A DNA stretch of 64,000 nucleotides, from NCBI GenBank assembly GCA_963969395.1, contig OZ017795.1:29741063-29805062 (forward strand). The letters are read 5' to 3'. The notes under the pieces are model-generated. The model worked only from the letters and a program-made list of their open reading frames with translations, was not told where the DNA came from and did not search any database. Position numbers and translations under genes: made by a program. The stretch comes from Pseudoscleropodium purum (lineage: Eukaryota; Streptophyta; Bryopsida; Hypnales; Brachytheciaceae). Below, piece by piece: positions 46,699 to 58,790 of this stretch (position 1 is the first letter of the stretch; each line of letters starts with the position of its first letter).

Positions 46699-49546
46699 AA
46701 CTATTCATCCTTAAAATTTTGTTGTGAAAAGGGGAGGTCTTCTACAATAGTTTGACTTCCGTTGAGTATTTTTGCATTTCTTTTAAGCCAATGATCCACA
46801 CAATGTCCTGAAGGAAGATTTCCAAAGTTTCCAATCCATCCTTCAAAGATTAACTTAAGCCACCATCAAGAAATGTTCCAGTCAGTTCTTGGTCGGAGCA
46901 TTTTCCATAATCCCCTACTATTAAGGAAAATTGTTGTAACCAAGGAGTATGAGTTTCTCATTTTTTGTAGCAGATGATTTATACCATAGATGCTCAATAG
47001 CCATTTGTTTCTACAAATCTCCCTGGTGGTTTATGTCGAGCACTCCCCTTCTCATCGGAATTTTTAATATAAAAAAATGGCTCTCCTTGTCATACCCAAC
47101 CCTCCACATTGAATCATTTTTTCCATAAATCCCTTTATAGTAGGGATTGCCTTATACTTCAAGCTATGCTTGTAAGGCCTTTACATGTAGTCACCACTAG
47201 AGATTTGAGGGTTATAATCTCAAGGGTGGATTAGCAAAAAACATAAGAACTACATGCAATAAAATATAGAGTTTAATATATTCATTGTAGGTAAAATTTA
47301 TAAACAAATTACATGTATTATAAGGTGCCTTAAAAAGTATGAAACATGATTATATGTAATATAGGATTCAGTATAATAGTTACCATAAAATTAAGTGAAC
47401 AATATATGTAAAATAGCATATACCAAATGGGATAGTAGATTATACTAGCTTGAAAATTGTGATTGGGAATGAGAAAACCACTTTCTATCAAGTTATGAAT
47501 GTATTTTAGACCCAATACTTTAGCAAACAGACTAAATTTCAGCATAGGGTACGTATCCAATGGAGTATCCAAAGTAAGGTATCCTAAGTACATTATTGAA
47601 TGAATGGATTTGAATTTTCGTTGACTAGATGTGGGAGGAAAAATGCAATGAGCTTATTGGCTTATTTGAAACTAGTCTAGAATTCTTGTTGATTTGGAAT
47701 AGTTGACACCAACATTGATTCATTTTGGCGTTTCATTATTGTGTTTGATTTTTGGTACCCTATTTGTAGTTGAAGAAGAAATTTGAGGCCAAACATCAGT
47801 GGTATTCACAAAATAGATGAGGATCCATACAACAAAGTTTTTTTGGGTTTTGGATGCGGATTTTGGTTTAAGGTGAGTGTATCTTGCTAAATGTGGGATA
47901 AAGAAAAAAAATAAGGGATAAGGAAAAATGGGGTTTAAGTAAAATAAGGTACCTTAAAATACCTCTCCCAAACAAATTATAAATATCAATAGGAAATCCT
48001 AAAATACAAAGATATACCTTTATTTTCAAAAAATACCATGCATTATTTTCTATTTTACAAGATAAATAGCCCCCCATTCAAAAGGTCATTATCGCAAGTG
48101 TATGCAAAAGATAAAAGAGAGTGCACCCCTTGATGTTAAAAATCTAGCATGGTTTAAAATCTCTTTTTCACTTTATATGAGGATTGTTTGACTTGTAAAG
48201 GCATTTTTACAAAGGAAATCCCTTGCAACTAGTGAATAACCCTTTGCTATAACATAAGCAAATCTTGGTTGGTATAGAAAAAAAATTAAACTTTAATTAT
48301 GGCAATAAATTTACTAAAAATTTATAAGCAAAATTTACATGTACAAATTGTTAGAACTTATTGCCAATCATTTACTTTAGTAGTCTCAACAAGTTTATAG
48401 GAATCTAAGAAAATTGTTCAACGAATGCATAATCATTACTACTCTAAAGTCTAAACAACATTTAGTCAATAATTATAGACAAAGAAATCAAAAAATTAAT
48501 CGTTAGAGAACTTTTCATCTTTACAAGAATAAATTATACAATTTGCAAAACTAAGAAAATCAAGGTGTTGCTTTGAAATATCTAACTCAAAGGTATTCAA
48601 GAATTTTGTAAGGAAATTATCTCCTATAATTGGTTGTTTTTGACATTCCAATGGGTCACGTACACTCCAAAGATGAGAACACACCCTTGTGATTAATAAC
48701 ACCTACTTGCCCTCCCATCTTAAATCCATTGATGTTAATTTAGAAGCAAAAATTCACCTTCTCCTATTGAATTCCCCAATTGTTGATTAAATTTCTTTTC
48801 GAAAAACATGAGCTATCAATCAAGAAGTAGAAAAATTTGGATCTTCCTTCCTTGCCATTAATCTTGATATAGATACTTATACACAATGTACTAAAAAGAG
48901 TGAACTAGTAAGCTTGCCCATTAATTAACAGCCCCCTTTCCCTCCTAAAGAATGAGAGCCGTTGATTTTTTAGAAAAAAAAATTACAACCCCCTCCCAAC
49001 CATCAATTTCAAAAAAAACTCTGATATGGATACGGATACATTGATACAGATATAGATATGCACTCTAATACGGATATAAATACGTTAATACAAGTATGGA
49101 TATCTAGATGCAAATATGGATACTAATTGCATGTACATATTGGTATATGTACTTAGGAAACAAATATCCCATATCATTAGAAGAATTTCGAAGGGTCCAA
49201 AAGCCTATTTTGGGCCTGTTCCTCATAGCGAAGGGAACGGCCTACTGTCAAAATTTTCTTTTTCATAAAAAATAAAAAATAAAAAAATAAATTTTAGTCT
49301 CTAAATGCAAAAAATTAAAAATTAAATTGGGTGAATGACGTGGCAAGGTCTCAGCCTTGTCAGACCGCTACGCCAAACTTGTTCCCTATGTTCGCAGGTT
49401 GTAATAACTCGCAAGCATCCAAAGGCCCCCAAAATTTTCTAATGTCATTGTGAGAGTACCTGATTTTGAAAATTACAAAGAGGGAGAGGGGAAGGGGGAG
49501 GATTTGAAAATAATTTAATTTAAAAAATTCTAATTAAAAATATTTT
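46699..49546. other. AT-rich spacer with degenerate short repeats
   Basis: No gene is recognised. At 49020-49140 a degenerate GATACGGATA-type repeat is visible. At 49200-49400 words such as GACGTGGCAAGG and CTACGCCA recall 5800-5990. Confidence 0.45.
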
Positions 49547-49576
49547 GGGGGGTTTGGGGGGGGGGGGGGGGGGGGG
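49547..49576 (+). repeat. G-run: 6 G, TTT, 21 G
   Basis: Six Gs (49547-49552), TTT, then twenty-one Gs (49556-49576) in otherwise AT-rich DNA. Such a tract can form G-quadruplex structure and is prone to length error in sequencing and assembly. Confidence 0.9.
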
Positions 49577-49607
49577 TAAATAAGAAGAAAACAATTAATT
49601 AAAGGAG

Positions 49608-49654
49608 TTTTGAGCTCATTGTCATTGTGAGAGTTTGTCACAATGAGCTCAAAA
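49608..49654. repeat. Perfect 15-bp inverted repeat
   Basis: TTTTGAGCTCATTGT (49608-49622) pairs with ACAATGAGCTCAAAA (49640-49654) around a 17-base loop. The word GTCATTGTGAGAG in the loop also occurs at about 49443, before the G-run. Confidence 0.9.
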
Positions 49655-52600
49655 GAGTTCGTAACTAACTCACAATGAACTTACACAACATTTGATTACC
49701 TAATACTAAAAATAAAATATTATATGTGGAATACATAAAATATACATAAAATATATGGAAAATGTACTATATAAATATAAAATGTAAATGGAATATATAC
49801 ATACAAAATATATGTATGTGGAAATATATGGACTATGTATGAATTCATATGAAATATGGATACAAGCTCATACAAATAAAAAAACATATGGCAATTCCAT
49901 ATTCCTATATCAATTGTAGTTCCTATTGTCTTTTGAAAAATACAAATATAGTGTGGGCTTAATTTAACAAGAACATTTAATGAATTGTGCAAATTTGTCA
50001 CCACATACCCAATGGAGTCACATAGGCACTACAAATTTGTTTCTACCAAAATAATTCCATCTTTCATCCTCCCAAAGCAACATAGTTGAAATTTAAACCT
50101 TCCATTGATTCACAACACAAACGGACAATCATGTGTTAGACAATAGCTATATAGTTTTACACTAATGCTTTGGATTCTTATGAAAAGTGACAATTTGGAT
50201 GATTTAGGACTTCAATAGCCATCATCCTCAAAATTGAAGTGGCACAACAACTCTAGTTAGTAAAATCTCTTTAATTCTAGTCACGCTCAATTGAAAAGAG
50301 CTAAACAACCAAAGTGCATAGTAGTAGAAGCATCAAAAATATTGGGAGTAGTGCATGTTGTGTTGTATTTTGGACAAAGTAACCACTTTTTTGTGAACAA
50401 GTGGAAATTTTAGACCTTTTAGTTGAATCAATGTTGATAAAAGTAAAAATTGACATTATTTTGACACAATATGCATTGCAACAATGATCAACATGTATTT
50501 ACATATTGAATCAATGTTGAAAATAAAAATTGAAGTTTTGTTGAGACAATGTACATTGCAATAATAATGCATGGCAACATTAACTAAATCATCATTGATA
50601 ATAATAAAAATTTTAATATGTATTTCTATAATACCAATTTAATTTAGTTTGAAAAAATGACTTTAGTTAGTTCAAAATCACCAAAGTATTTATTAGTACA
50701 ACACCATACTAAAACATTGTCTATAATAGACTAACAAAACAACATTAGAACAACACTAATTTAGTTGAAATTTTTTTTAGCATTGAAACAATGTCAAAAC
50801 AATAAGGGGGATAATTTGTAATGTGCATGTTTCTAATTTATTTCAATTTACATGTTCTTCATTTCATAAGAATTCATTATAGTACTTGTCTCAAAATAAT
50901 CCTTTAAGTGATCATTTCTTTATTTGCACAATGTTCACTAAAAATGCAATATTAGTTCCAAAGCCATTAGACTACCATTGCCAATATTGCCTCCTAGCTA
51001 CTATTGCAACTACTAGTGGACAAGTTAATCATTTAGCCATTGGCTTTTGCAAAATCTATGCAATGTATATATGCAAGTTATAAGAACTATAATTGATAAT
51101 GGCAACTCTAGCTTCAAATAAATAATCACCAAAACACTACCTTAGCAAATTTCAACTCTAGCAACTCCTTCATTATCTCCTTGTATTGAAACAAGACTAT
51201 GTGCTTGTTTTCAATTCTTTGGCCATCATTGACAATACATGTCCTAGCTTGGGAATCCAAACGCTTAAACAAGTGGGGATTAACAAGAATTGGAGAATGA
51301 AATGCACCACATTGAACAATCACTTTGGAAATTGTACAAAGGGGATTTGTACATAAGTTTGTGATTTGCACTTCCCATGTAGAATTCCTACTTCCAAAAT
51401 CTCATCTTGTTGGATGCTAGTGTGTGTTGGGTGGCAAGGTCCCCCATGTCTGTCATTGAGGTCGTGAGGAGTGATTGTGGCGTTGATTGCCGCATGAGAT
51501 GTGAGTGCTTTAGACTTGTGCAAAATTGGTCGGCCCACCTCACTAACGGCAAGGAGATTAAATAATATGAAGTCAAATGCAATGACTGTGATAGAGGCCA
51601 TGACACTCTAATTTATTAAAGACGCAAATCCTTGAGTACTTGTATCAACTACTATAGCTCTAAACCTTAAGGGATCTTGGGATTATGTATCTTAAAGATA
51701 ATGACTAGATTAGACACTACCTACCTAGCAAGACTCAATTTTAGACACCTTACAAAAAGTATGACTTTTATAAATAGTGTCACATACACTGATAGGATAA
51801 ATTACTAGTGTTACTTGAGACTACATAATGAACAAAGAAAGTGTGTATTAGACACATAAATTGGCATGGCTTATATAAGTCTGCAATCAATCCTACCGTC
51901 GAGGTAATGATCAATAATCTACTAATATACAACTAATTTTACTACCAAAATTGTGATTGAAAAAAGGAAAAAGAAATGGCAATTTAGCATGTAACTATCA
52001 ATCCATTTCTATCAATTATAAAAACACTTGGCACACAAATAAACACCAAGAAAAGAGTTGAATTAGACTAAATTATACTAAGAATAGATATTCAATGAAG
52101 TTAACATTGATTACAGCTACAAAGCACTATGTGTCTACTCACACAATTTACAAAGATGTTTAAAATTCTTTTCAATTAGAATTTGTTTCCTTGTATCACA
52201 CATACTCACTAGCACTTTGTTTTGCACTTTATTATCTACTCATGTCATCTAGGAAGGTAATGAATATTTTAGAAATCTATGGTTTAATTTATAAATCCTC
52301 AAGATTGTAAAGCATGTAGAAAAGAATCATTTTCAACTACCAAGACTCTCCAAAAGTAAACCTTGCATTTCACATAGATAGAAGGGAATCAAAGAAGTGG
52401 GTTGTTTCGGTAAAAAAAGTGCATGAAAATTTTGTAAATTACACAACAATTGTTAAGCATTTGTTTTTCTTTTAAATGTAGACTAATGGAAATTTTTTAA
52501 GTTCATCCATGTTCTCAAAATGTTTATTTCAATTAGTTCTTGAAACAAAAATAAGCACTTAATTAATGAATTTCTACATATATTGTAATATGACCTAATC

Positions 52601-53467
52601 ATTAAAGTTTCATTCTTCACATAGAAATAAATGAACTTTCTTTCTATTCATGTAAAATATGTGGAATGCAATTGTTTTTTTTGTGGCCTTCCAAATTATA
52701 GATGATGCAACTATAATATATTTGGAGGATGACCCATTGATACTTTTAGACAATTTTATAATTTTATAATTATTTTTATTTGTTTGTTATTATTTATTGA
52801 ACTACATATAACATTATTAACAAATGCAATAACTAAGGGTGTTTGCTTGCTTAACAATATAAAAGTTAGTTGGCCACTTGAAGTCTTACATTTTAGCTCC
52901 GCTAATATACTCTATTATAGCACATTAAAAAAAAGAGTTTCCAAAGTCTTACATTTTAGCTCTACTTATGTACTCTTTTTTTTCTATTGAAAAAAATCTT
53001 GCTCAATGTATTTATTCATCATAAACATGATATTTTAATAAGCTTTCAAATTGTACTTATTGATTTCTACCATTATATATTACAATTACCTTAATGTTTG
53101 CATGAGATAAAGTAGAGATTGTTTATAAAGATATGTATACACCAAAATACAATTTTTATGGTTCTAAGATAAATAGTGATCTTTTAGAAAATGACTTCTA
53201 TTGAAATTGGTACTACTAGACAAAATTAATGCAAATTCCATCATTTCCTTTGATCTTTGATTATAAGTTTTTAGTTTTTAGTTCTAATATGCCCTACATC
53301 ACATCTCATTATGCATGTATTTTTTTTTTCAATGCTATTCTTTGAGCACCAATTTTGTAATTGTGACCTTTTAATCTTATTTCCTTTTGTTTATAGAACA
53401 ATAATTGAACCTAGTGCAATTTCATGGGCTCCTTTTGTTAATAGTTAAGAATTTGGCAATTTTCGTA
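49655..53467. other. AT-rich spacer, no firm gene
   Basis: The best candidate is a pair of overlapping minus-strand frames at 51126-51601, with moderate complexity but no domain that I recognise. The rest is AT-rich repeat debris. A direct repeat AAGTCTTACATTTTAGCTC occurs at about 52880 and 52947. Confidence 0.4.
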
Positions 53468-54892
53468 CACTACTAAAAAATGAGCATTTCATGACTACAA
53501 AATATGACTGCAATGAGTTGCAATATGATTGGTTGAATTATTCACTTTGAGTCATATAACTAGTGAGTCATATTTGTAGTCATATGGATTTGGGAGTATA
53601 ATAAACCATTTTTAGACATATTTTGCCAACATAGCATATATGTTGACCATCCTTGGAAGCTTAATTTTTTCATGAGCTATCCAGGCAAAATAAAAAAATC
53701 CTATGTGGAATGTGACTTGGCCTAGTCATATTTGGGCTAACATGGAATGTGACTACGGTGAGTCATATTTCGAGTGATATGGAATACGATTATAGTGAGT
53801 CATATTTTAAGTGATATGGAATATGGTTGCGATGAGTCATATTTTGAGTCATATTTTAAGTGATATGGAATATGAGTGCGATGAGTCATGTTTTCAGTGA
53901 TATGAAATATGGTTGCAATGAGTCATATTTTGAGTAATATGGGATATGATTGTAGTAAGTCATATTTGGTTGATGTAGAAAATGACTATAGTGAGTCATT
54001 TTTTTTTGTTCAAGCTAGTATTAAAAGATAGTAAAAAATAAAAGTTAAGATATAATAAGAGGCAACAAAAACTAAAACTAAAAACCAATTAGAAGCAAGA
54101 ATAAGACAAGTTAAGATGCAATAAAAGATAAAAAGAGGCAAGAAATAACAAACAATAGAAAATAATGCCTAAAAGACAATAATTAAGCAAGAGTTAAGAT
54201 ACAACTTGAAGCAACAATCTTGAAACAACAACCTTGAAGTAACAATTTTGAAGAAATAATTAAGAGACAACAACTAAAAAACAATAACAAACTAGCAACA
54301 ACTATGAAACAACAACTAAAACCTCAATAACTAAACAACAACTAAAACACAACAATACAACAATTAGAACTTCAAAAAACAAAAGGAGGAAAAAGAAACA
54401 AGAGTTAAAAAGCAACAACAAAATAACAACTAAAACACAACACAACAATTAGAACTTCAAAAAATAGAAGAAGGAAGAAGAAACTAGAGTTAAAAAGCAA
54501 CAAAAAACAAAGAAGATGAAGCAAATGAAGTGGCGGCTAGGGTTTTTAATCCTAAAAAAATGATAGCTAGGATTTCAATATCCCCAAAAAACAATGGCTA
54601 GGATTTTACAATTTTGAGCAATAATTTATTTACATTCTTTTTAGGTTGCCCAAAAAAAAACTTCAAAAAAAATGTGAACCTACAAAAATGTGACTATAGA
54701 ATATGACTACATGTAGTCATATATGCAAAAATATGATCGACAAATATGACTAGTGTTTCCGTAATACGTTCTATATTGTTCCCTACAAAATGTTGTTTTC
54801 AATGGATGTATATTATACGCTTGTAGTGTAGAAAGGCAAAATATGATTGCTAGTCATATTTTGGCAATCATAAAATGCTCATTTCTTGGTAG

Positions 54893-54894
<2 letters not shown>
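53468..54894. mobile_element. Non-autonomous CACTA-like element with subterminal repeats
   Basis: The left end reads CACTACTAAAAAATGAGCAT. The right end, read in reverse, gives TACTACCAAGAAATGAGCAT, so the ends are inverted copies with a single change in the last base of the CACTA word. The region next to the left end is packed with short repeats containing GAGTCATATTT, and more ATATGACT words lie near the right end, as is usual for CACTA subterminal regions. There is no transposase frame; the middle (54000-54530) is A-rich. The flanks (GTA and ATA) do not give a perfect 3-bp duplication. The right flank is an AT microsatellite, which may have eroded it. Confidence 0.7.
53745..53998. repeat. 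Tandem array, unit about 37 bp
   Basis: About six or seven units built on AGTCATATTTTGAGTGATAT plus GGAATATGGTTGCGATG, with variation. It lies within the CACTA-like element. Confidence 0.85.

Positions 54895-54954
<60 letters not shown>
54895..54954. repeat. AT microsatellite, 60 bp
   Basis: Pure AT run directly abutting the right end of the CACTA-like element. A frame crossing it is not a gene. Confidence 0.97.
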
Positions 54955-54957
<3 letters not shown>

Positions 54958-55663
54958 ATGTCTCCTTGGTAGTTGTATTGAAAAAAATGCCTACAAGAGC
55001 TCATGTATTTATTGAAAGTTTTAAATCAAGATTGCATAATGCAATTGAAAAACAAATTCAACAACAATCTAATTTGGTTGAGTTGAATATAAATATATGA
55101 CTCAATCATCAACTAAAGGTCCTACTACAAATTAAATAGTAACTTTAACAACACATATAATGAATTGAACCTTGAAGCAAAATGAAGACAAAAAAGAATT
55201 GAGATTCATTCAATTATCTCATTGAGTATTCCAACTCAACCATAGCTTGTTGAAAATTTAATTTTCTAATGCATTTACACTCTAAACTCTAAAGGTAGGC
55301 TTTTAGAACTCTATCCAAATTCTTAAGTGAATCGATATGCAAGGAGGGCTATTATGCCTTTGCAACTTGCTATAGGTGTTTGAAATCTTTAACTTGCTTA
55401 TTAATGTTTTGTACATAAGATAATCCTATTTATTGGAACTAAATCTAAAGTAGGAGCCAACCTAAGGTTCTTTATCTTTATTATAGATAGAAACTAAAAA
55501 TTAAGAATCAATCTTGTTAGGATGTGGGAGGAAGGATTGTAAACCAAGACCATGATCTTGAGTTTAGACCTAAATTCAAGACCAATTGCTAGGCCTAGAT
55601 GAATTTAATATTACCAAGCCTATTGTTTAGCTTGCAACTCCTTTCCAACTTCTAGCGGTCATT
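54955..55663. other. AT-rich spacer, no gene seen
   Basis: Nothing is recognised. Confidence 0.5.
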
Positions 55664-56240
55664 TTAACTCCTAAAGGACCAAATGACCATTGAACGTATT
55701 CAGGCAATGTCGGTTAGGTGTGTAAGAAGTCATTTTTTAATGGATGTTGTTAAATTTGTGACACAAGATGTGAATATGTACCCTTTTAGTGGGAATATAA
55801 TTTTTTTTCCAATTGGGTGCCTAAATCAAAAGTTATGTTGCCTTGAACTTTGAAGGCAACTTTGGTAGCTTCCAGCAACATGTGCAAAACTCCTCCATTA
55901 ATTCTGAAATTTGGTAGGTATGTAAATTATATGATACAAGATGCAATTTCAAAATAATTAACCATTTATAATCTAAAAATCTCACTTTAGGAGGAATTAA
56001 AGCTTGATGGCCATGTTGGAGAAGGTTGGAAATTTTTTTTTCTTCCTAACTTCAAATGTTATAATCTTTCAATTTGTGCTCTAAAAGTTTTTTGAAATTT
56101 TTTCTACACATTCCTAGGTACGTCTAGTATAAATTTATATAGTTTTATTTTGAAAAAAGACTCTTTTTTCATTTTTTTGTATTGCCCTAAAATCACCTAA
56201 ATTTCTATTCAAAAATGTGCCTTGGTTCTTTAGGGATTAA
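55664..56240. mobile_element. Related short element with TTAACTCCTAAAGG ends
   Basis: It starts TTAACTCCTAAAGGACC and ends GGTTCTTTAGGGATTAA, an inverted pair matching the ends of copies A and B. The interior shares only the right-terminal part (CAAATTTCTAT-like words) with them, so it is a 577-bp relative or internally replaced version. Confidence 0.55.
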
Positions 56241-58021
56241 GATAGCAGATATTTACCCCAAATCTCTGTTTATTTTTTAAAATGTATTTTGTAATTTCTA
56301 AGAGTCTTTGAAATTTTAAAAACATTCATATAAAAAATGGTATTAAAAGCTAAATTTTCAAGATTTCAAGTGTTTAAAAAAATTAGATTAGTTAATTCAA
56401 ATTATCTAACCAAAAATTGAAATTCTTTTATAAAAATGAACCACAAGTAAGCACATTCAATGGAGGGCAACATATTACAATGATTGAACAACATTAATTC
56501 TTGAGATACTAAACAATTTTTTTAGAAAATGCAATTTTTAGTACCTACTTACAAAACATTGATCTTTAAGAAAATATGAAAGTTTATGTATAATTAGACT
56601 TATAGCATAGAAGTGCAAGTGTACTTTGTGATGTTATAGAGTATTAAATGTGGTGTATATCCAATGGAGTAGTTTGTAATATATATTGTGTGTTGTATGG
56701 CTTAGGATTGGATAATATAAACATTTTTCAATGGCCTCATCACATTCTCAACTTAATAGGCATGAAAGCAAAATCAAACAAGTGCAACAAATTTGGACAT
56801 GAAATTAGACAATCTAACCTATCCAATGACACATTGTAATAAATTACACATCCACTTGTAGTCTTGTACACATCTCAAATAGCAAAGCACCTATAATTGA
56901 TGATGATTTGATGTTAAAACCAATGATTGATTGCAATTATAGTGTTCATTACTATCTCAAGGTTGAAAGAACATTGTTTCAATGTTTAGTTTGACTAATA
57001 ATTATTGGCATAATATTGATTCAATGTTGGAACAAAGTAACTTGTCAAAGTATCATTTAGTTATTATTTTAATGTATAATTTATTAGTATTACTTTAATG
57101 TTGTTTCAAATAGTACTAGATCGATACAACTTTAACACTGAGGCAATGACATCATGGAAAACTCTCAAATTGATTCAATTTACGTTGGTTCAAAACTACT
57201 TCAATGTTGGTACAATGTCTACACCAAAAAATATTGCATTAGCTCATCCATTGCCAAGCTTCAAAGAATGTCTTCTTTACTTGCATTATAATATTTTTGA
57301 AAAAAAAAGATGACAATTAGACATAATTATAGCCTACATAATAGATTTGAAAATTATAATCATTAAAGGTTCAACATTGACATAGATAATAATCATTCAA
57401 ACAACTTTGATTCATGAACAAATCAAACTCTAGACCAACAATTGACCTATTAGTCAACTCTACAACAATACTATAAAAAATTAGGCATTTCAAGATCGAC
57501 CATTGATTCCTTGCAAAGTTGCAATACTTTTAATCACTTCATTTGTGATTTTTTAATCATAGCATTTTTAGCTTCTAAAATATGAAGAACTAGAATATAT
57601 AAAATCAAAGGTCCAAAGATTAACTATAATGAGTGAACCTATCTAGTCTTAGCAAGCACATTGCTTCCTCAACTAAAAGAGCCCATTCAAAACCTTCTAA
57701 ACTAAATAAAAGAACTAAATCCATCATTAGATAAATAAGACAGTCATGTACAAACCAAATATATTAAGTCTTCATAAAACCAAAAAATTAGGAAGAGATA
57801 CAATAAAAACAAATGAAACAATGGAAAAGAAACAATTTGATAGAAATCTCTCCTTCAAACTATAATACGACCATTTTGCTAACTTAGAAGTCCAAACAAA
57901 TTCAACAATTACCATTTCTAATTAGCCAAACACGATTCAAATTTCTTGGATAGTCATTAATGCAATTGTTTAATTGAATGACTTGAATTCAAATTTTATG
58001 GTGCCTCAATTATTAATCAAC
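56241..58021. other. AT-rich spacer, no gene seen
   Basis: Short frames at 56648-56839 and 57098-57313 match nothing known and lie in low-GC sequence. Confidence 0.45.
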
Positions 58022-58790
58022 TTAACCCCTAAATGTTTTGGACTATATTTTTACCAAAATTGCACCAAAGCTACCATTTCTAGTGCAAGTACCAAATTTT
58101 AGAAAAAATACTTTTGAGGACACATGTAACTATTGGATCTTGTATTAATCTAGTTTGGAAAGATGTTGGAAATTTTTCAAAAATTTTCACATTATAGATT
58201 GCAAGATATTAGCATTTGAAGTAACAAAAGTCTCTTTTTGGCCTTGCAAAAAACCAAGCAACTGCACTTCAAAAGGTCACATTTGTATGAAAAAATATCC
58301 AAATTAAATGGTGGTGCTTCTTTGGATTTATTTTTCAAGGCAAGTTTTCTACATGCTTGAAAATTTTTAGATCATTTGGAATTGTACAATGTATAGGAAC
58401 AAAATAGTTAGTAGAACAAAGTAGAAAATGATCCAAAACACTAAATTGTTAAGAATTTAATTATGGAATTGAAAAATCCAATTGCAATGATTTTAATGTA
58501 TTAATAAACAATCTACGTCATATCTTTTTATTTTTTTGGAAAAAATATTAATAATTGAGTTAAATAGAGGACTCCAAAGTTTATTTTAGAGTAGGAAATC
58601 CATAATTGCCTGCAAATTAGAACACCTCATAACTTTCATCTCATAAATAAAAATGGAATGATTCAAAGCTTTCTACATGTAGATAAATCTTGAAAACCAA
58701 TTTCAAATTTTTATTTTTGAAAAAAGTGATTTTTAAAGAATTTTTTGGATTGCCTGCAAAACATTGAAAATGACATATTATACAATAAGT
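58022..58790 (+). mobile_element. Copy D of the TTAACCCCTAAAG family, right end missing
   Basis: It starts TTAACCCCTAAATG and follows copies A and B through GCAAGATATTAGCATTTGAA and the conserved CTAAATTGTTAAGAATTTA region. Similarity is lost near 58790 without a right terminus. Confidence 0.7.

Noticed and set aside
51126..51606. Overlapping minus-strand frames of up to 93 residues
   Set aside because: Composition is acceptable but there is no recognisable motif, start context or splice model; not strong enough to call.
54843..55100. Plus-strand open frame of 85 residues
   Set aside because: It runs through the AT microsatellite and is mostly Tyr-Ile repeat.
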